From positions 1-64,000 of the forward strand of contig JBLNBO010000005.1 in assembly GCA_050260055.1 (NCBI GenBank): 64,000 bases of DNA. Direction: 5' to 3'. The stretch is from JBLMYQ01 sp050260055. Its GTDB lineage: Bacteria > Bacillota > Clostridia > Acetivibrionales > UBA4821. Positions 8,481 to 21,200 of this stretch are shown here, one piece after another. The position numbers and the translations under genes were made by a program. Every line of letters begins with the position of its first letter. Position 1 is the first letter of the stretch. Under the pieces are notes generated by a model. That model was not told the origin of the DNA and did no database searches. It saw only the letters and a program-made list of their open reading frames with translations.

Positions 8481-11400
8481 ATGAAGAAGTGCGATTCATT
8501 GATTTTTGCACTAGTTTTTGTTCTAGTTATTTTTGTTTTGCCCGGAAATTTTTTGGCTTTCAATGAAGAAAATATTGTGCGAGATGAAGAAACAATAGTA
8601 GCTGTAATTGATACAGGTGTGGATATTACACATAAAAATCTGGCAGAGCATATCTGGACGAATTCTGGAGAAATATCTGGCAATGGAATGGATGATGATG
8701 GAAATGGTTATGTAGATGACGTAAGTGGATGGAACTTTTGCGATAACAGTAATAGTAATCATGACTCATTAACGTTAACAGATGAGAGGCATGGAACGCT
8801 AATGGCAAGTATAATTACTGAAAAATCGCAAAATGTCAAGATAATGCCATTGAAGGTTTTTGAAAAGGGGAATGCAGATACTGAGGATATAATAGAAGCA
8901 ATTCAATATGCAGAAAAGATGGGTGCAAAGGTTGTAAATATTAGTTGGGGAACTGAAACGGATAATGCGGAGCTAAGAGAAGTTATTGAAAAATCAAATA
9001 TGACGTTTGTATGCGCGGTTGGTAATGATGGTAAGAATTTGGAAGAAATTCCGGTATATCCTGCTTGCTACGACTTTGACAATGTAATTGCTGTAGGGAC
9101 GGAAGAGTCCAATTATGGAAGTACGGTTGATGTAATTGCTGAAGAAGATAGTATTGAAAGTACGCAGGATGACAATGGTTATGAAATAATAAGAGGAACA
9201 TCGGTCGCGGCTGCTATTATTACTGCAAATGTAGCCAAAGGCTATAAATATAAAGATCAAATAAATGTATACAGAAATAAAACAGTAAGTTCAATGAGAA
9301 TTAACAGTAGAAAGTCTGATAATATAGCTTATAGCAAAGAAAAATATACTTTATTTTCGAGCTTTGATGCAACAAAATATACAAATAAAACTGTATCCGG
9401 TGACTTTAATGGGGATGGAAAATCTGATGTTGCAGCATTCTGTGATTGTGGAGAGCAAGGAACGAGGATTGATGTTTGGCTGTCCAATGGAACAAATCTG
9501 CAATATGCAGGAGAAAGTGTATGGTGGAGCAATTCGGGATATACATGTTCAAACATTAGTGGAAGAATTGTTGCAGGAGATTTTAACGGTGATGGCAAAT
9601 GCGATATAGCAGCGCTTTGCAATATTACAAGTGGTGCAAGATTACAGGTATGGAAGTCAACTGGTTTATCATTTCAGTATCAAGGAGATGATGGATGGTG
9701 GAGTGGTACTACCAGCTATAACACAACAAAAATTACTAATAGGGTAGTAGCTGGTGATTATAACTATGATGGTAAGTGCGATATTGCTGCGTTCTATGAT
9801 TATGGGCTCTCAACAGTTAAGTTGCATGTATGGAAATCAACAGGGACAGCTTTCCAATATTCTGGAGATAGTGGATGGTGGGGAGATACCAATACACCTG
9901 CAGGATTATTAACAGGAAGAGTTGTAGCAGGAAAATTCGATTCAAATTCAAGATATGATATAGCTGCATTTGTTAATGTTAGCGGTCAAACTAAAATATA
10001 TGTATGGACTTCAACAGGGACTGCTTTTACCTTTCAAGGAACTACTGGATGGTGGTCATCGACAAGCTATAGTGTTTCAAGCATAACAAATAGAGTAGTT
10101 GCAATGGATTTTAACAATGATGGCAAAAGCGAAATTGCAGCATTCTATGATTGCGGAAGTGGAGTAACCAAACTCCATGAATGGACTTCAACAGGCACAG
10201 CTTTTCAATATGCTGGAGATAGTGGATGGTGGAATAGTACCTCATACCCTGCAGATAGAATTACTGGACGCGTTGTTGCAGGAGATTTTAATAGTGATAG
10301 TAAATGTGATATTGCTGCGGTATATAATTATAGTTCTGATGAAGTAAGAATTCATGAATGGACTTCAACAAGTACTAGCTTTCAATATGCTGGAGTTGAT
10401 GGGTGGTGGAAAAGCCCTATATATACTTCAGTTAGCGATACTGTGAGTGGAGACTTTAATGGTGATGGCAAAAATGAAGTAGCTAAGTTTTATGATTATG
10501 GCAATGGTGCAAGTAAATTATGTGTTTGGAAAACGACAGGTAGTTCGCTACAAAACCAAGGTGGATGGTGGGGGACTGTAGGAGATTCTAACGGAGACCC
10601 GAATAATGACGGCTATCATTTATGCCGCTTGGTTCCTGAGACGATTACATCATTTTATCCGTCAAAAATTATAGGAAGAATGGTATCTGGAGACTTTAAT
10701 GGTGATGGGAAAGATGATATTGCAGCTTTATATGATTGTGGTAGTAGTACAACCCAGCTTTATATATGGAGTTCAACGGGTAATTATTTTACATGTTTAA
10801 ATACTAGCACAAATTTATTATGGAAATCAGGCTCAGGGGCTTATACTGCAGGCAATACCACAGGAAACGTAGTTGCAGGAGATTTCAATGGAGATGGAAA
10901 AGATGAAATAGCAGCATTCTATCGTTATGGAAGTGATCTTACAAAGATTCATGTATGGACAGCAAATGGTTCATCATTTTCGATAGCTGAATGGTGGAAT
11001 AGTGGAACCGGAAACTATAGTGCTAGTGCAATAACAGGAAGAGTAGCCGCAGGTGATTATAATGGAGATGGAAAAGATGAAATAGCAGCATTTTATGATT
11101 ATGGAAATGATCTTACAAAGATTCATATATGGATACCAAGTGGTTCAACGTTTACCCAAAACGAATGGTGGAATGGGGGAACAGGAAATTATAAGACAAG
11201 CTTAATTACTGGAAGAGTAGTTGCTGGAGATATTAATGGAGACGGAAAAGATGATTTGGCAGCGTTTTATGATTATGGAAACAGTTCGACAAAAGCTCAT
11301 GCGTGGATATCCTCAGGAACAGCATTTTCTAATTCTGAATTATGGGATAGTGGAACTGGAAATTATACAGCAAGTAATATAACTGGTATGGTTGTATCAG

Positions 11401-14400
11401 GCTTGTTTAATGGAGATTCAAAAGCAGATATAGTGGCCTTTTATAATTATGGCAGCCTCGTAAGAGCACATGCATGGATATCAAACACATCCTCTCTTCA
11501 GTTTCAGGGCGCTGCTGGTTGGTGGGACTCATCAATTGTCAATATTCCAGATGTTGTAACCAATATTAGTTCTACACCAGTAAGCTCACAGATTAGTCTT
11601 GGATGGACACAGGTTGCTGGAGCAATTGGATATGATGTCAGAGCTGATGGAGTTGAAAGCAATACTAATACAAACAGCTTTATTCATAGTGGTTTGTTGC
11701 CACAAACCGGACATAATTATTTTATTAGAGCAAAAAATCAAAATTGGGTGGGAAATTGGAGTTCACAATATTCAGTTTCAACTATGTTTTCACCTCCAAC
11801 AAACATTAACTTTCAGAAAACACCAAACAGTATTACAGCGTCATGGAATCAAGTTAATGGTGCTACAAGTTATGATATTGATATAAATAATGATAGTACT
11901 AAAGAATATAGCACATGTGATTTAATGCTTTTGTTGCCAAATCTAGTTCCGAATACAAAATACCAGTTGAGGGTCAGGGCGTGTAATTCAATAGCACAGA
12001 CAAGCGACTGGAATCAAATATATGAAGTTTATACGTTATTAGTGACACCTTCAAATTTTAGTGCTACACCAACTAGCTCAAGCATTATGCTTAACTGGAA
12101 TGCTGTAAGCGGAGCAACATCCTATGATGTTCAAATAGATAATAATCCAGAAGTGTATTCGGTTCAAGAAACGTCATATCAACATAATACAGCGATTCAA
12201 AATAAATCCTATCAATATAAAGTAATGGCAAAATCCTCTAGTAATAACAACACGAGCAACTGGGCAACACCAATAACTAAAATGCTGCTTCTAACAGCAC
12301 CAGCTAATCTTAGAACAACAGCGATAACAAGTACCTCCATAACCTTAGCTTGGGACGCAGTATCTGGAGCAACTAGATACAAAATATTTAACGGAAGTGG
12401 TAGCTTTATTACCGAAACTACTAATGTATCACTAGTAATAACAGGATTGGACCCAGATACGCAATATGGATATAAAGTGTCAGCAGTAAACGGAGAAGAA
12501 AATAATGGAGACCTAAGTACGGCAATATCTGTAAAGACATATCCAAATCCTCCAGAATTACCTAAAGATTTAACCGCAACTGCGACCTCAAGAACTATTA
12601 CACTCAGATGGAGTTCTGTTTCTGGGGCTACCTACTATGTTGCTAAATTAACAAATAATAATGATCAAACCACAACAGAGAATACAGTAACCTTTAATAA
12701 CTTAGCACCGAACACTCAATATACATATCAAGTTGAAGCAGTAAATCTCGGAGGAAGTAGTGGACCTAAACTAGCAACAAAAACAACTCTGCCGGATGTT
12801 CCAGGAACACCATCAATAACTGCAGTTACGCCAAAACAAAACGAAATCACAATAACCTGGGAGCCTGTTGCGGGTGCAATAAACTATGAGGTTTGGGCAG
12901 ATGTTTATTCATTTAATGTAGGAAATACAACAACATATACTCACCTCGGGTTGAAACCTGACACAATATATGAATACAAAGTAAGGGCAAGAAATAACGG
13001 AGGAAGGACTAGCTGGAGTATTCCGGTTCAAGTATCTACCCTAAAAGAAAAGCCTCTAACTCCTGCGAACCTGACAGCAGAAGCAGGGTTAACAAACATA
13101 TTAGTAGAATGGGATGCAGTAGCAGGAGCGGAAAAATATCAAATAGAAAAGGATAATGGAGAAACTGAAATAATTCAGCAAAACTCATACAATCATACAG
13201 GATTAACACCTAAAACTGAACATAAATACAAAGTTAGAGCAGGTGTAAGTCAAGGAAATGTAAGTGTTTGGAGTGAATGGTCAGAAGAACTAACAAAGAC
13301 AACACTAACAAACGATAGTGGGATACCAACAAATCTAAGGGCAAGAGCTGGAAAAACAAACATTATAGTTGAATGGGATGAAGTGGAAGGAGTACAAGGA
13401 TATAACCTCTTTATAGATGGCGAAACCTCTGAAACAGTTTATGAAAATGTATATATGCACGAAGATCTTAAAGAAGGAACAGTACATACATACAAGGTAA
13501 GAGCTATAAAAGAAACGGAGCCAAGTGATTGGACTGAAGAAATAACAGTAAATACCGAGAATCAATCAGTCCAAGTTCCACAAAACATAATAGCAGAATC
13601 AACAACAAACACAATAACACTTGCTTGGGATGACGTATTAGAAGCTAATAAATATGAAATAGAAATAAACGAACAAGAAATACAAATAACGTCTGAAAAT
13701 ACATTTACTGATTCAGAATTACAATCTAACACTATATATACTTATAGAGTAAGAGCGGAAAAAGATGGAATTTATAGTCCGTGGAGTGAAGAAATACAAA
13801 AGGCCACTCAGCCAGATAACAGTAAAATACCAGCAAATATAACGGCAGAATCAACAACAACAAGTATTATTATCAGATGGGATAGTGTTGAAAATGCTGA
13901 AAACTATGGAATACAAATAGATGGGGGAACAATAAAAACTGTTACTGAAGAAGTATATAGCCATGAAAGCCTTACTCCAAATACTACACATAGTTATAGG
14001 GTAAGATCAATAGTAGGAGGAGAAACAAGTCCTTGGAGTGCATTAATAACAAAAACGACAACATGTGATAATAGCAATGTGCCGGAAGAGCTTACGGCTC
14101 AATCAACAGAAGCCTCAATTGCGATTACGTGGAATCAAGTTGCAGATGTGGATGGTTATCAGATTGAATTAGATGGGGCAACAATCGAAACTGTAACTGG
14201 AAATGTATACACGCATAGTAATTTAAACCCTAATACAATTCATACATACAGAGTTAGATCAGTAAAAGATGAACAAGAAAGTGAATGGAGTTGTGAACTT
14301 TCTGCATCTACGTTATCAGGAAATGCTGGAATACCTTCAAACATTAGAGTGGAATCACAGGAAAAATCAATAAGCATTTCTTGGGAGCCAGTATCTGGGG

Positions 14401-15158
14401 CTATCAGTTATGATGTAGAAAAAGATAGTGAAGTAGCTAATGTCGGGAATGTACTTATATATCAGCATACAGGACTATTGGCAGGTACAAGCCATACATA
14501 TAGAGTAAGAGCTGTGACCGAAAACGGTCCTAATGAATGGAGTATGCAAATTAGAAAAGCAACTACACTAAAAACACCTTCGGGACTACAGGGAAATCCA
14601 TCAAATACAACAATAAGGGTTGCCTGGGAACCAGTCGAAGGTGCAGCGGAATATGAAATTGAGGTTGATGGTGCAGGTATAGAAACTGTAACAAGTGCAG
14701 TGTATGTTAATAGAGGCCTTGGGATAAATACCTTGCATATGTATAGAGTAAGGGCAAAGACTAGTTCAATAGCGAGCGAATGGTCGCAAGCAATATCCGT
14801 AAGAACAAATGATAATAGATATAGTGTTAAATGTGTAGAAAATAAAGAATTCAACCTAATAATTAATGCTAAAGACATAAAAAATTTCAGTCAACATAGT
14901 TTTATGATCGAGTATAATCCTTTAGAACTTGAGGTTGTTGATCTATGCGCTAGAACTGAACTGCCAGATATTACAGATGGGGAAGTAATAGACACGGACA
15001 TTAATATTGAAGAATTCACATCAGGATATATAAAGTTTTCTGCTTGTAAGCCAATTGCGATGGGCAAATCTTGGAGTGGATTTGTAAATGACATAAGGTT
15101 TAAGTGTTTAATATCTGGTGGAACAACAAAAATCAGATATGAAATGATTACAAATTGA
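8481..15158 (+). CDS. Secreted S8 protease/FG-GAP/FN3 surface protein
   Basis: A 2225-aa protein. A signal peptide (residues 1-27) leads straight into a subtilisin-like S8 domain, with D44 (DTGVD), H104 (RHGT), N182 and S241 (GTSVAA) all present; no separate propeptide is evident. Residues about 298-1000 hold 12 FG-GAP/VCBS-like repeats built on VAGDFNGDGKxDIAAF, which should bind calcium and form a beta-propeller. Residues about 1020-2105 hold 13 fibronectin type III repeats (xITLxWxxVxGAxxYxV). The last 110 residues look like a cohesin-type beta fold (FNLIINAKDIKNF, EVVDL). There is no sorting motif or SLH domain. It sits 80 bases before the RHS toxin gene and may help display or process it (inference). 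Confidence 0.9.
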   Translation: MKKCDSLIFALVFVLVIFVLPGNFLAFNEENIVRDEETIVAVIDTGVDITHKNLAEHIWTNSGEISGNGMDDDGNGYVDDVSGWNFCDNSNSNHDSLTLTDERHGTLMASIITEKSQNVKIMPLKVFEKGNADTEDIIEAIQYAEKMGAKVVNISWGTETDNAELREVIEKSNMTFVCAVGNDGKNLEEIPVYPACYDFDNVIAVGTEESNYGSTVDVIAEEDSIESTQDDNGYEIIRGTSVAAAIITANVAKGYKYKDQINVYRNKTVSSMRINSRKSDNIAYSKEKYTLFSSFDATKYTNKTVSGDFNGDGKSDVAAFCDCGEQGTRIDVWLSNGTNLQYAGESVWWSNSGYTCSNISGRIVAGDFNGDGKCDIAALCNITSGARLQVWKSTGLSFQYQGDDGWWSGTTSYNTTKITNRVVAGDYNYDGKCDIAAFYDYGLSTVKLHVWKSTGTAFQYSGDSGWWGDTNTPAGLLTGRVVAGKFDSNSRYDIAAFVNVSGQTKIYVWTSTGTAFTFQGTTGWWSSTSYSVSSITNRVVAMDFNNDGKSEIAAFYDCGSGVTKLHEWTSTGTAFQYAGDSGWWNSTSYPADRITGRVVAGDFNSDSKCDIAAVYNYSSDEVRIHEWTSTSTSFQYAGVDGWWKSPIYTSVSDTVSGDFNGDGKNEVAKFYDYGNGASKLCVWKTTGSSLQNQGGWWGTVGDSNGDPNNDGYHLCRLVPETITSFYPSKIIGRMVSGDFNGDGKDDIAALYDCGSSTTQLYIWSSTGNYFTCLNTSTNLLWKSGSGAYTAGNTTGNVVAGDFNGDGKDEIAAFYRYGSDLTKIHVWTANGSSFSIAEWWNSGTGNYSASAITGRVAAGDYNGDGKDEIAAFYDYGNDLTKIHIWIPSGSTFTQNEWWNGGTGNYKTSLITGRVVAGDINGDGKDDLAAFYDYGNSSTKAHAWISSGTAFSNSELWDSGTGNYTASNITGMVVSGLFNGDSKADIVAFYNYGSLVRAHAWISNTSSLQFQGAAGWWDSSIVNIPDVVTNISSTPVSSQISLGWTQVAGAIGYDVRADGVESNTNTNSFIHSGLLPQTGHNYFIRAKNQNWVGNWSSQYSVSTMFSPPTNINFQKTPNSITASWNQVNGATSYDIDINNDSTKEYSTCDLMLLLPNLVPNTKYQLRVRACNSIAQTSDWNQIYEVYTLLVTPSNFSATPTSSSIMLNWNAVSGATSYDVQIDNNPEVYSVQETSYQHNTAIQNKSYQYKVMAKSSSNNNTSNWATPITKMLLLTAPANLRTTAITSTSITLAWDAVSGATRYKIFNGSGSFITETTNVSLVITGLDPDTQYGYKVSAVNGEENNGDLSTAISVKTYPNPPELPKDLTATATSRTITLRWSSVSGATYYVAKLTNNNDQTTTENTVTFNNLAPNTQYTYQVEAVNLGGSSGPKLATKTTLPDVPGTPSITAVTPKQNEITITWEPVAGAINYEVWADVYSFNVGNTTTYTHLGLKPDTIYEYKVRARNNGGRTSWSIPVQVSTLKEKPLTPANLTAEAGLTNILVEWDAVAGAEKYQIEKDNGETEIIQQNSYNHTGLTPKTEHKYKVRAGVSQGNVSVWSEWSEELTKTTLTNDSGIPTNLRARAGKTNIIVEWDEVEGVQGYNLFIDGETSETVYENVYMHEDLKEGTVHTYKVRAIKETEPSDWTEEITVNTENQSVQVPQNIIAESTTNTITLAWDDVLEANKYEIEINEQEIQITSENTFTDSELQSNTIYTYRVRAEKDGIYSPWSEEIQKATQPDNSKIPANITAESTTTSIIIRWDSVENAENYGIQIDGGTIKTVTEEVYSHESLTPNTTHSYRVRSIVGGETSPWSALITKTTTCDNSNVPEELTAQSTEASIAITWNQVADVDGYQIELDGATIETVTGNVYTHSNLNPNTIHTYRVRSVKDEQESEWSCELSASTLSGNAGIPSNIRVESQEKSISISWEPVSGAISYDVEKDSEVANVGNVLIYQHTGLLAGTSHTYRVRAVTENGPNEWSMQIRKATTLKTPSGLQGNPSNTTIRVAWEPVEGAAEYEIEVDGAGIETVTSAVYVNRGLGINTLHMYRVRAKTSSIASEWSQAISVRTNDNRYSVKCVENKEFNLIINAKDIKNFSQHSFMIEYNPLELEVVDLCARTELPDITDGEVIDTDINIEEFTSGYIKFSACKPIAMGKSWSGFVNDIRFKCLISGGTTKIRYEMITN

Positions 15159-15238
15159 CCTTGATAACTTCCGTGAAATGGAAGAAGAGAAGGGTGAGTT
15201 GTAAGAATGATAGATTAGAGTTAATTAGGAGGAACAAT

Positions 15239-18200
15239 ATGAGAACTTTTAAAAGATATATATCCAAATTAATAATAGCAGCAATTCTGCTAACTGGAGT
15301 ATCAGCATTTAATGCTGTATCTGTTGATGCTGCAGAAAGTAAGCCAACAAGAGAGAAAGTAGAAATACTTATTAAATACAAAGACGAGAACAAAATAAAT
15401 AGTATAGGTTCAACAATAAAATCAAAATTAAAGCTATCAAAGTTTAACATGAAGAAGAAGCACAAAAAAATTAAGATGGAGCTTATGGAAATCGGAGAGA
15501 ATGATAACATAAATAACGTAATCGAGGAGTTGAAAAAAGATACAAATATACAGTATGCAACCCCGAACTATTTACTGCATACAAAAACTATTCCTAGTGA
15601 TGAACATTTTGCAGAACAATGGGCACTTTCAAATACCGGACAATCAGTTGGTTCAACCGAAGGAAGAACAGGCGTCGATATTAATGTTTTACCTGTTTGG
15701 TATGATAATAACATAACAGGTTCTGCTACAGTAAGAATAGGGCTCTTAGATACAGGGGTAGATCAAAATCATCCGGATCTGGCAGAAGCCATAGATAAAA
15801 TAAACGCATGGGATTTTGTAAACGGCGATAATACAGTATATGATTCGGTTTATGATGATGCACATGGAACACAAATGGCAGGAATCATTGTTGCACAAGC
15901 TAATGAAATTGGAATTAGAGGTGTAGCGCCAGATATAAAATTACTGCCTTTAAAATTCATGAGTGGAAGCACTGGATATACCTCTGATGCAATTGATGCA
16001 ATCAATTATGCAGTAGAAAAAGGAATAAAAATTATAAACTGCAGTTTTGGAAGTACTGAGAATAACCCTGCATTGAAAGATGCAATGGTTAATTCGGGGA
16101 TATTATTCATTTGCGCAGCAGGAAATGAAGGAGAATCACAAACACCATATAAGATTTATCCTGCAGCATATGATATTGATAACGTTATATCAGTTGGTGC
16201 TATGGACAATACGGGTATACTTGCACCATTTTCAAGCAGAGGAACGACGGTAGACATTGCGGCACCTGGTATTGGAATACTAACAACAAACCCTGAAAGT
16301 ACATATGAAACAGTTGATGGTACTTCAGCTGCAGCAGCGTATGTTACTGGTATAGCAGGACTTCTAAAAAGTGCTCAGCCTGAACTTGATATTTCTGATA
16401 TAAAGTCAAGGATTCTTAATAATGTGAAAGTATCTAATTCTTTGCAGGGTAAGGTTAGTACTAATGGTCGAGTGGATGCAAATGCTGTAATTACTAATAC
16501 TGTACCTGTAGCAGAAACTGATGGGCCAGGAGATGATAGCATTGTGATAGAGCCGATTGATTGTCCGGAAACCGGCGATGGGCTGCAAGGAGCTATGGAT
16601 GAAGGAGTGCCTATTGAAGAATTAATACACTTTGGACAAAACGGTATTGATCCTGTTACAGGTAATTTCTCATTTACATGCAATGACTTGTATGTTGAAA
16701 CTCCTGGAGTTTTCAAAGGAATAAGCAGAAACTATAATTCAAGAACTGGTAGCCATATATTTTCTTTTATGGGTAATATTAAGGAAAGTAATCCATATCG
16801 TATTTGTTATTTACCAGATGGCAGTACACAAGTTTTTATAAAGGATGATTGGGGTAAATATATTCCTGAAAAGAATACAAGTATACTAACTAAAGATCAC
16901 GATGGATATACGCTCATAACAAAAGATAAGACTGAATATCGATTTGAGCATAAAAAGCTTATTTCAATTAAAGATAGGTATGGAAATATGGTAAGATTCG
17001 ATTATGATGAAGATTTTAACAAAGTAATACTAATAACAGATTCTGTTGGTAGAGAATATACGTTACAATACGATGAGCGAAATAGAATAGAAAAAATATT
17101 TAATACGAGTGGAAATTTTGTTAAATATGGTTATATAGGTAGGACTCACTACATGAATACTGTTACAGACTCAAAAGGTAATACTTTGTATTACGAGTAT
17201 GATGATAAGTATCTTATTAAAGGTATAAAAGAGAAAAATCTGAATATAATTCTTGATTTGGATTACTATACTAGTGCAGATAATATAGGAAGAGTAAAAA
17301 CACAAAGAGATGTATATGGAAATGTGTATAAGTATACTTATAATAAAAAACTACATACAACTACTATAACTGATAGTAACAATAGAAAATGGACGTATGA
17401 ACATAAATCTTATTACGTTTCTAAGCAAACATATCCCGACCAAAAATATGAATCATTTAAATATAATTCGTATGGCGAAATGACTGAGAAGATAGACAGA
17501 TATAGTAACAAAACAACATATGAAAGAGATAATAGAGGGAATGTTTTAAAAATAACGAATCCAGACAACTCGTTTAAGACATTTACTTATGATGATAATA
17601 ACATAAAGACTGAAACAGACGAAAACGGATATGTAACGGAATATAATTATGACAGCAGTAATATAAAGCTCTTGAATAAAAGGCAGTATTTCAAAGGGGA
17701 AAGTCAATATGCTGAAACATCATATGAGTACTACCCGGACGGCCAGTCGAATTCATTAGCGAAAGCGCTTGTGTGGAAGGTTACTAATCCAGAAGGTAAA
17801 GTGACCGAATATACTTATGATGCTTTAGGAAATATAAAAACAGAGAAAAGCCCAGAGGGAAAAGTTACAACTTATGACTATACTGCAATAAGCCAGAAAA
17901 AAGAAAAAAGGACACCTGGTAATAATATTACGGAATATAAATATGATATAGATGGACAATTAGAAAGAGAAACAGCCAACAGCCTATATACAAACAGAAT
18001 CTTATATGATGAGATAGGAAGAAAGATTCAGGAAATTTCTCCAAAACAATACGATTCAACTAAAGATGATATAGAACATCATACATATAGCGATTTATCT
18101 GTTGGTACAAGATACACATATTATAAAAGGACAGATGCTAATAACGTAACGTATACAACTGGTAAAGTTGCAACAATTACCGATGCGGAAAACAACACAA

Positions 18201-21200
18201 CCACATGCACATATGATATATATGGTAACTTAAAAACTGAGGAAAAACCAAATGGAGCAGTATATACGTATTATTATGATGAAATTGATAGACCAATCAG
18301 GAAAACATTTAAAGAAGATGATAATGCTTCCACAACGGAAAAGACCTTAGAGGAATACTTCTATGATGTATTATCGAATAAGAATACAACAAAGACAGTA
18401 CGTAAGTACTATAGTGAAGCAAGCTATGCCGACACAGTCTATACATACGATTATGCAGAACGTTTGGTTGAACAGCTCAATGCTGATAGAAGCAGGATTA
18501 TAAATAATTATAACGCAAATGGAACACTAAATTATACCACAACTCCGAATGGAACAACATATTATAAATATGATGGAATGAATCGCTTATCTGAAATATG
18601 GACACCATTTGAATTAGTTAATAATGTAGTCAAATATGCATATACAAAGACTGAATACTATAACGACAGTCAGAAGAAAACTGAATATGCAGGGAAAGAA
18701 ACCGTTGAATATGAAGCAAGACCATCAACATTCGTCACAACAGAATATACCTATTACAGAGATGGCAAAGTACATACTGTAACACATAACTCGGGAGCCT
18801 ATACCGAATATGCATATGACGATGACGGAAGCCTTTCGATGGAGAAAGTCAAAGTCAAAGAAGGTATATTCAACATAACCGAATACGAAAACAACTATCT
18901 CGGTAAACCATTATTTAAACATGAATACGTAAGGGCAGGCGATTTATTCGGAAACACAATAGACAATAATGCAGACCAGAAAGTAACAACAGCCTATACT
19001 TATGATAAAGATGGTAACCTTGAAACAGAAACTGACGCTAACGAAGTAACGGCTACCTACACATATGACAATCTCAACAGGGTAAAAACTGTAACCCAAC
19101 CAGGAGTTGATGAAAATAACGCTAATGTCAATCTGTTAACAGCATACGAATACAACTGGGAAGGCAAAAAGTCAAAAGAAACAGACCCTAAGAATAATAA
19201 AACAGAGTATCATTATAATAAAAGAGGAATGTTATTTGAGAAGGTTGATGCTAAAACTGGCACAGCTGCTTACGAATATGACCTAGCAGGAAGACTGATT
19301 AAGGAGGTATCTCCAAAGAATTATATAAGTGAACAGACAATAGACAATATGAATCATACTGAATATGAGTATGACAATATGGATAGGGTAAAAACAAAAA
19401 CTGAAAAATATACATATAAAGGACAAGCTTATACAACAGTTGCCGAGGCATTTAAGTATGACCAGAAAGGCAACGTAACAAAAGAGCTTGATGCACTTGG
19501 GTATTTAGTAGGAACCGGAACAACAGACGAAAAGATAGACACAGGTTATGGAACAGAATATACCTATAACTTGGCAGGTAAAGTAACCAAGACCCGTGAT
19601 CCTGTAACAAAAGAAAGAAATCTTGCATATACAGATCTAAACACCTATGATGTGCTTGGAAGAATAAAAACAAAAAGAAACTCAAATGATGTAATTACCA
19701 CATACTATTATGATGATGCAGGAAATATTACAAGTACAACAGTAAAGAAATCAGTAGCAAGTCCAGAAAAGACAATAATGTCGGCTGAATACGATAAAAT
19801 TGGTAATGCAACAGTCAAAATAGACGGAAATGGCAATAGAACAACATATGAATACAACTTCTTCAACAAGGTTAGAAAAACAATTGAACCAGGAGACAAC
19901 ACAACCATACCATCAAACACAACAATTTACCAATACGATAAAGTAGGTAATCTCAAAAAACAAGCTGATGATACGGGGTTGGTCAAGCAATATACATATG
20001 ATAATCAAAGAAGGGTATTAAAAAGTACAGAACAAAAAGCAGATGAAAGTGAAGCAATAACAATAGAATATAGATATGATAAAAATGGAAACAAGGCATA
20101 TGAAAAAGATGGGAAAGGCTATGAAACAACTAAAACATATGATGAATTAAATAGGCTGCATATTGTCACAGATGCGAAAAATCATCCAACAATATATGAG
20201 TATGATGCAAATGGAAATCTGACAACAACAACCGATTGGAGGCTTAATACATATACAAGCGTATATGACCCATTAAATAGATTAGTTGAAAAGAGTGATC
20301 CTTACAATGTCATACAGAGGCTTGAGTATTATCCTAACGGTATGCAACAGTTTTCTTACGATGCAAACAATAAGAAAACAGAATTCAAATATGACAAAAA
20401 TAACAGGCTGATTTCAACAATAGATCCACTAGGAGATATAGTATCACAAGAATATGACAACGTAGGAAATATCAAGATAAAGAAAGATGGTATGCTAAAT
20501 CCAACAACATACTATTACGATGAATTCAATAGACTGAGTGATGTAATAAACGCAAAAGATGAGACAACATCATATACCTATGATATGAATGGCAACATGC
20601 TCAGCCAAAAAGACGGAAAAGGTAATATATCATATTATGAATATAATGTGGCGAATAAACTAATAAAAAGGATTGACGCTGAAGGCAGAAGTGGTACAGA
20701 AGGCAATTATCTATACAACCCAGCAAAGACAGAAACATATACATATTATGCTGATAAGAACCTCGCAACTAGGACCGATAGAAACGGAAAGACAACAAAT
20801 TACACATATGACATACATGGCCATTTAAGAACTGAGAGCATAGGAAACATCTCAATATCATATGATTACGACAATAATGCAAATCTAGAAAAGGTTACAG
20901 ATGCAACTGGAGAAACAAAAAGAGAATATGACGAACTAAACAGGACCATATCGAAGGACGTACCAGGTATTGGTGTTACGCACTTCGAATATGATATAAT
21001 AACAGGGGTCGAGCCAGGATGCTATGCAGAAAAAACAACTGACCCTAAAGGTAATCTGGTAACAAAAGTATATGATAAAGCAGGCAGGTTGTTTACTGTA
21101 ACATCAGATGGAAAAACAGCTACATACCAATACTATCCTGACGGGAGTAAATGGAAAGTAACATATGATAATGGAGCAAGTGAAGAATACACATATTATG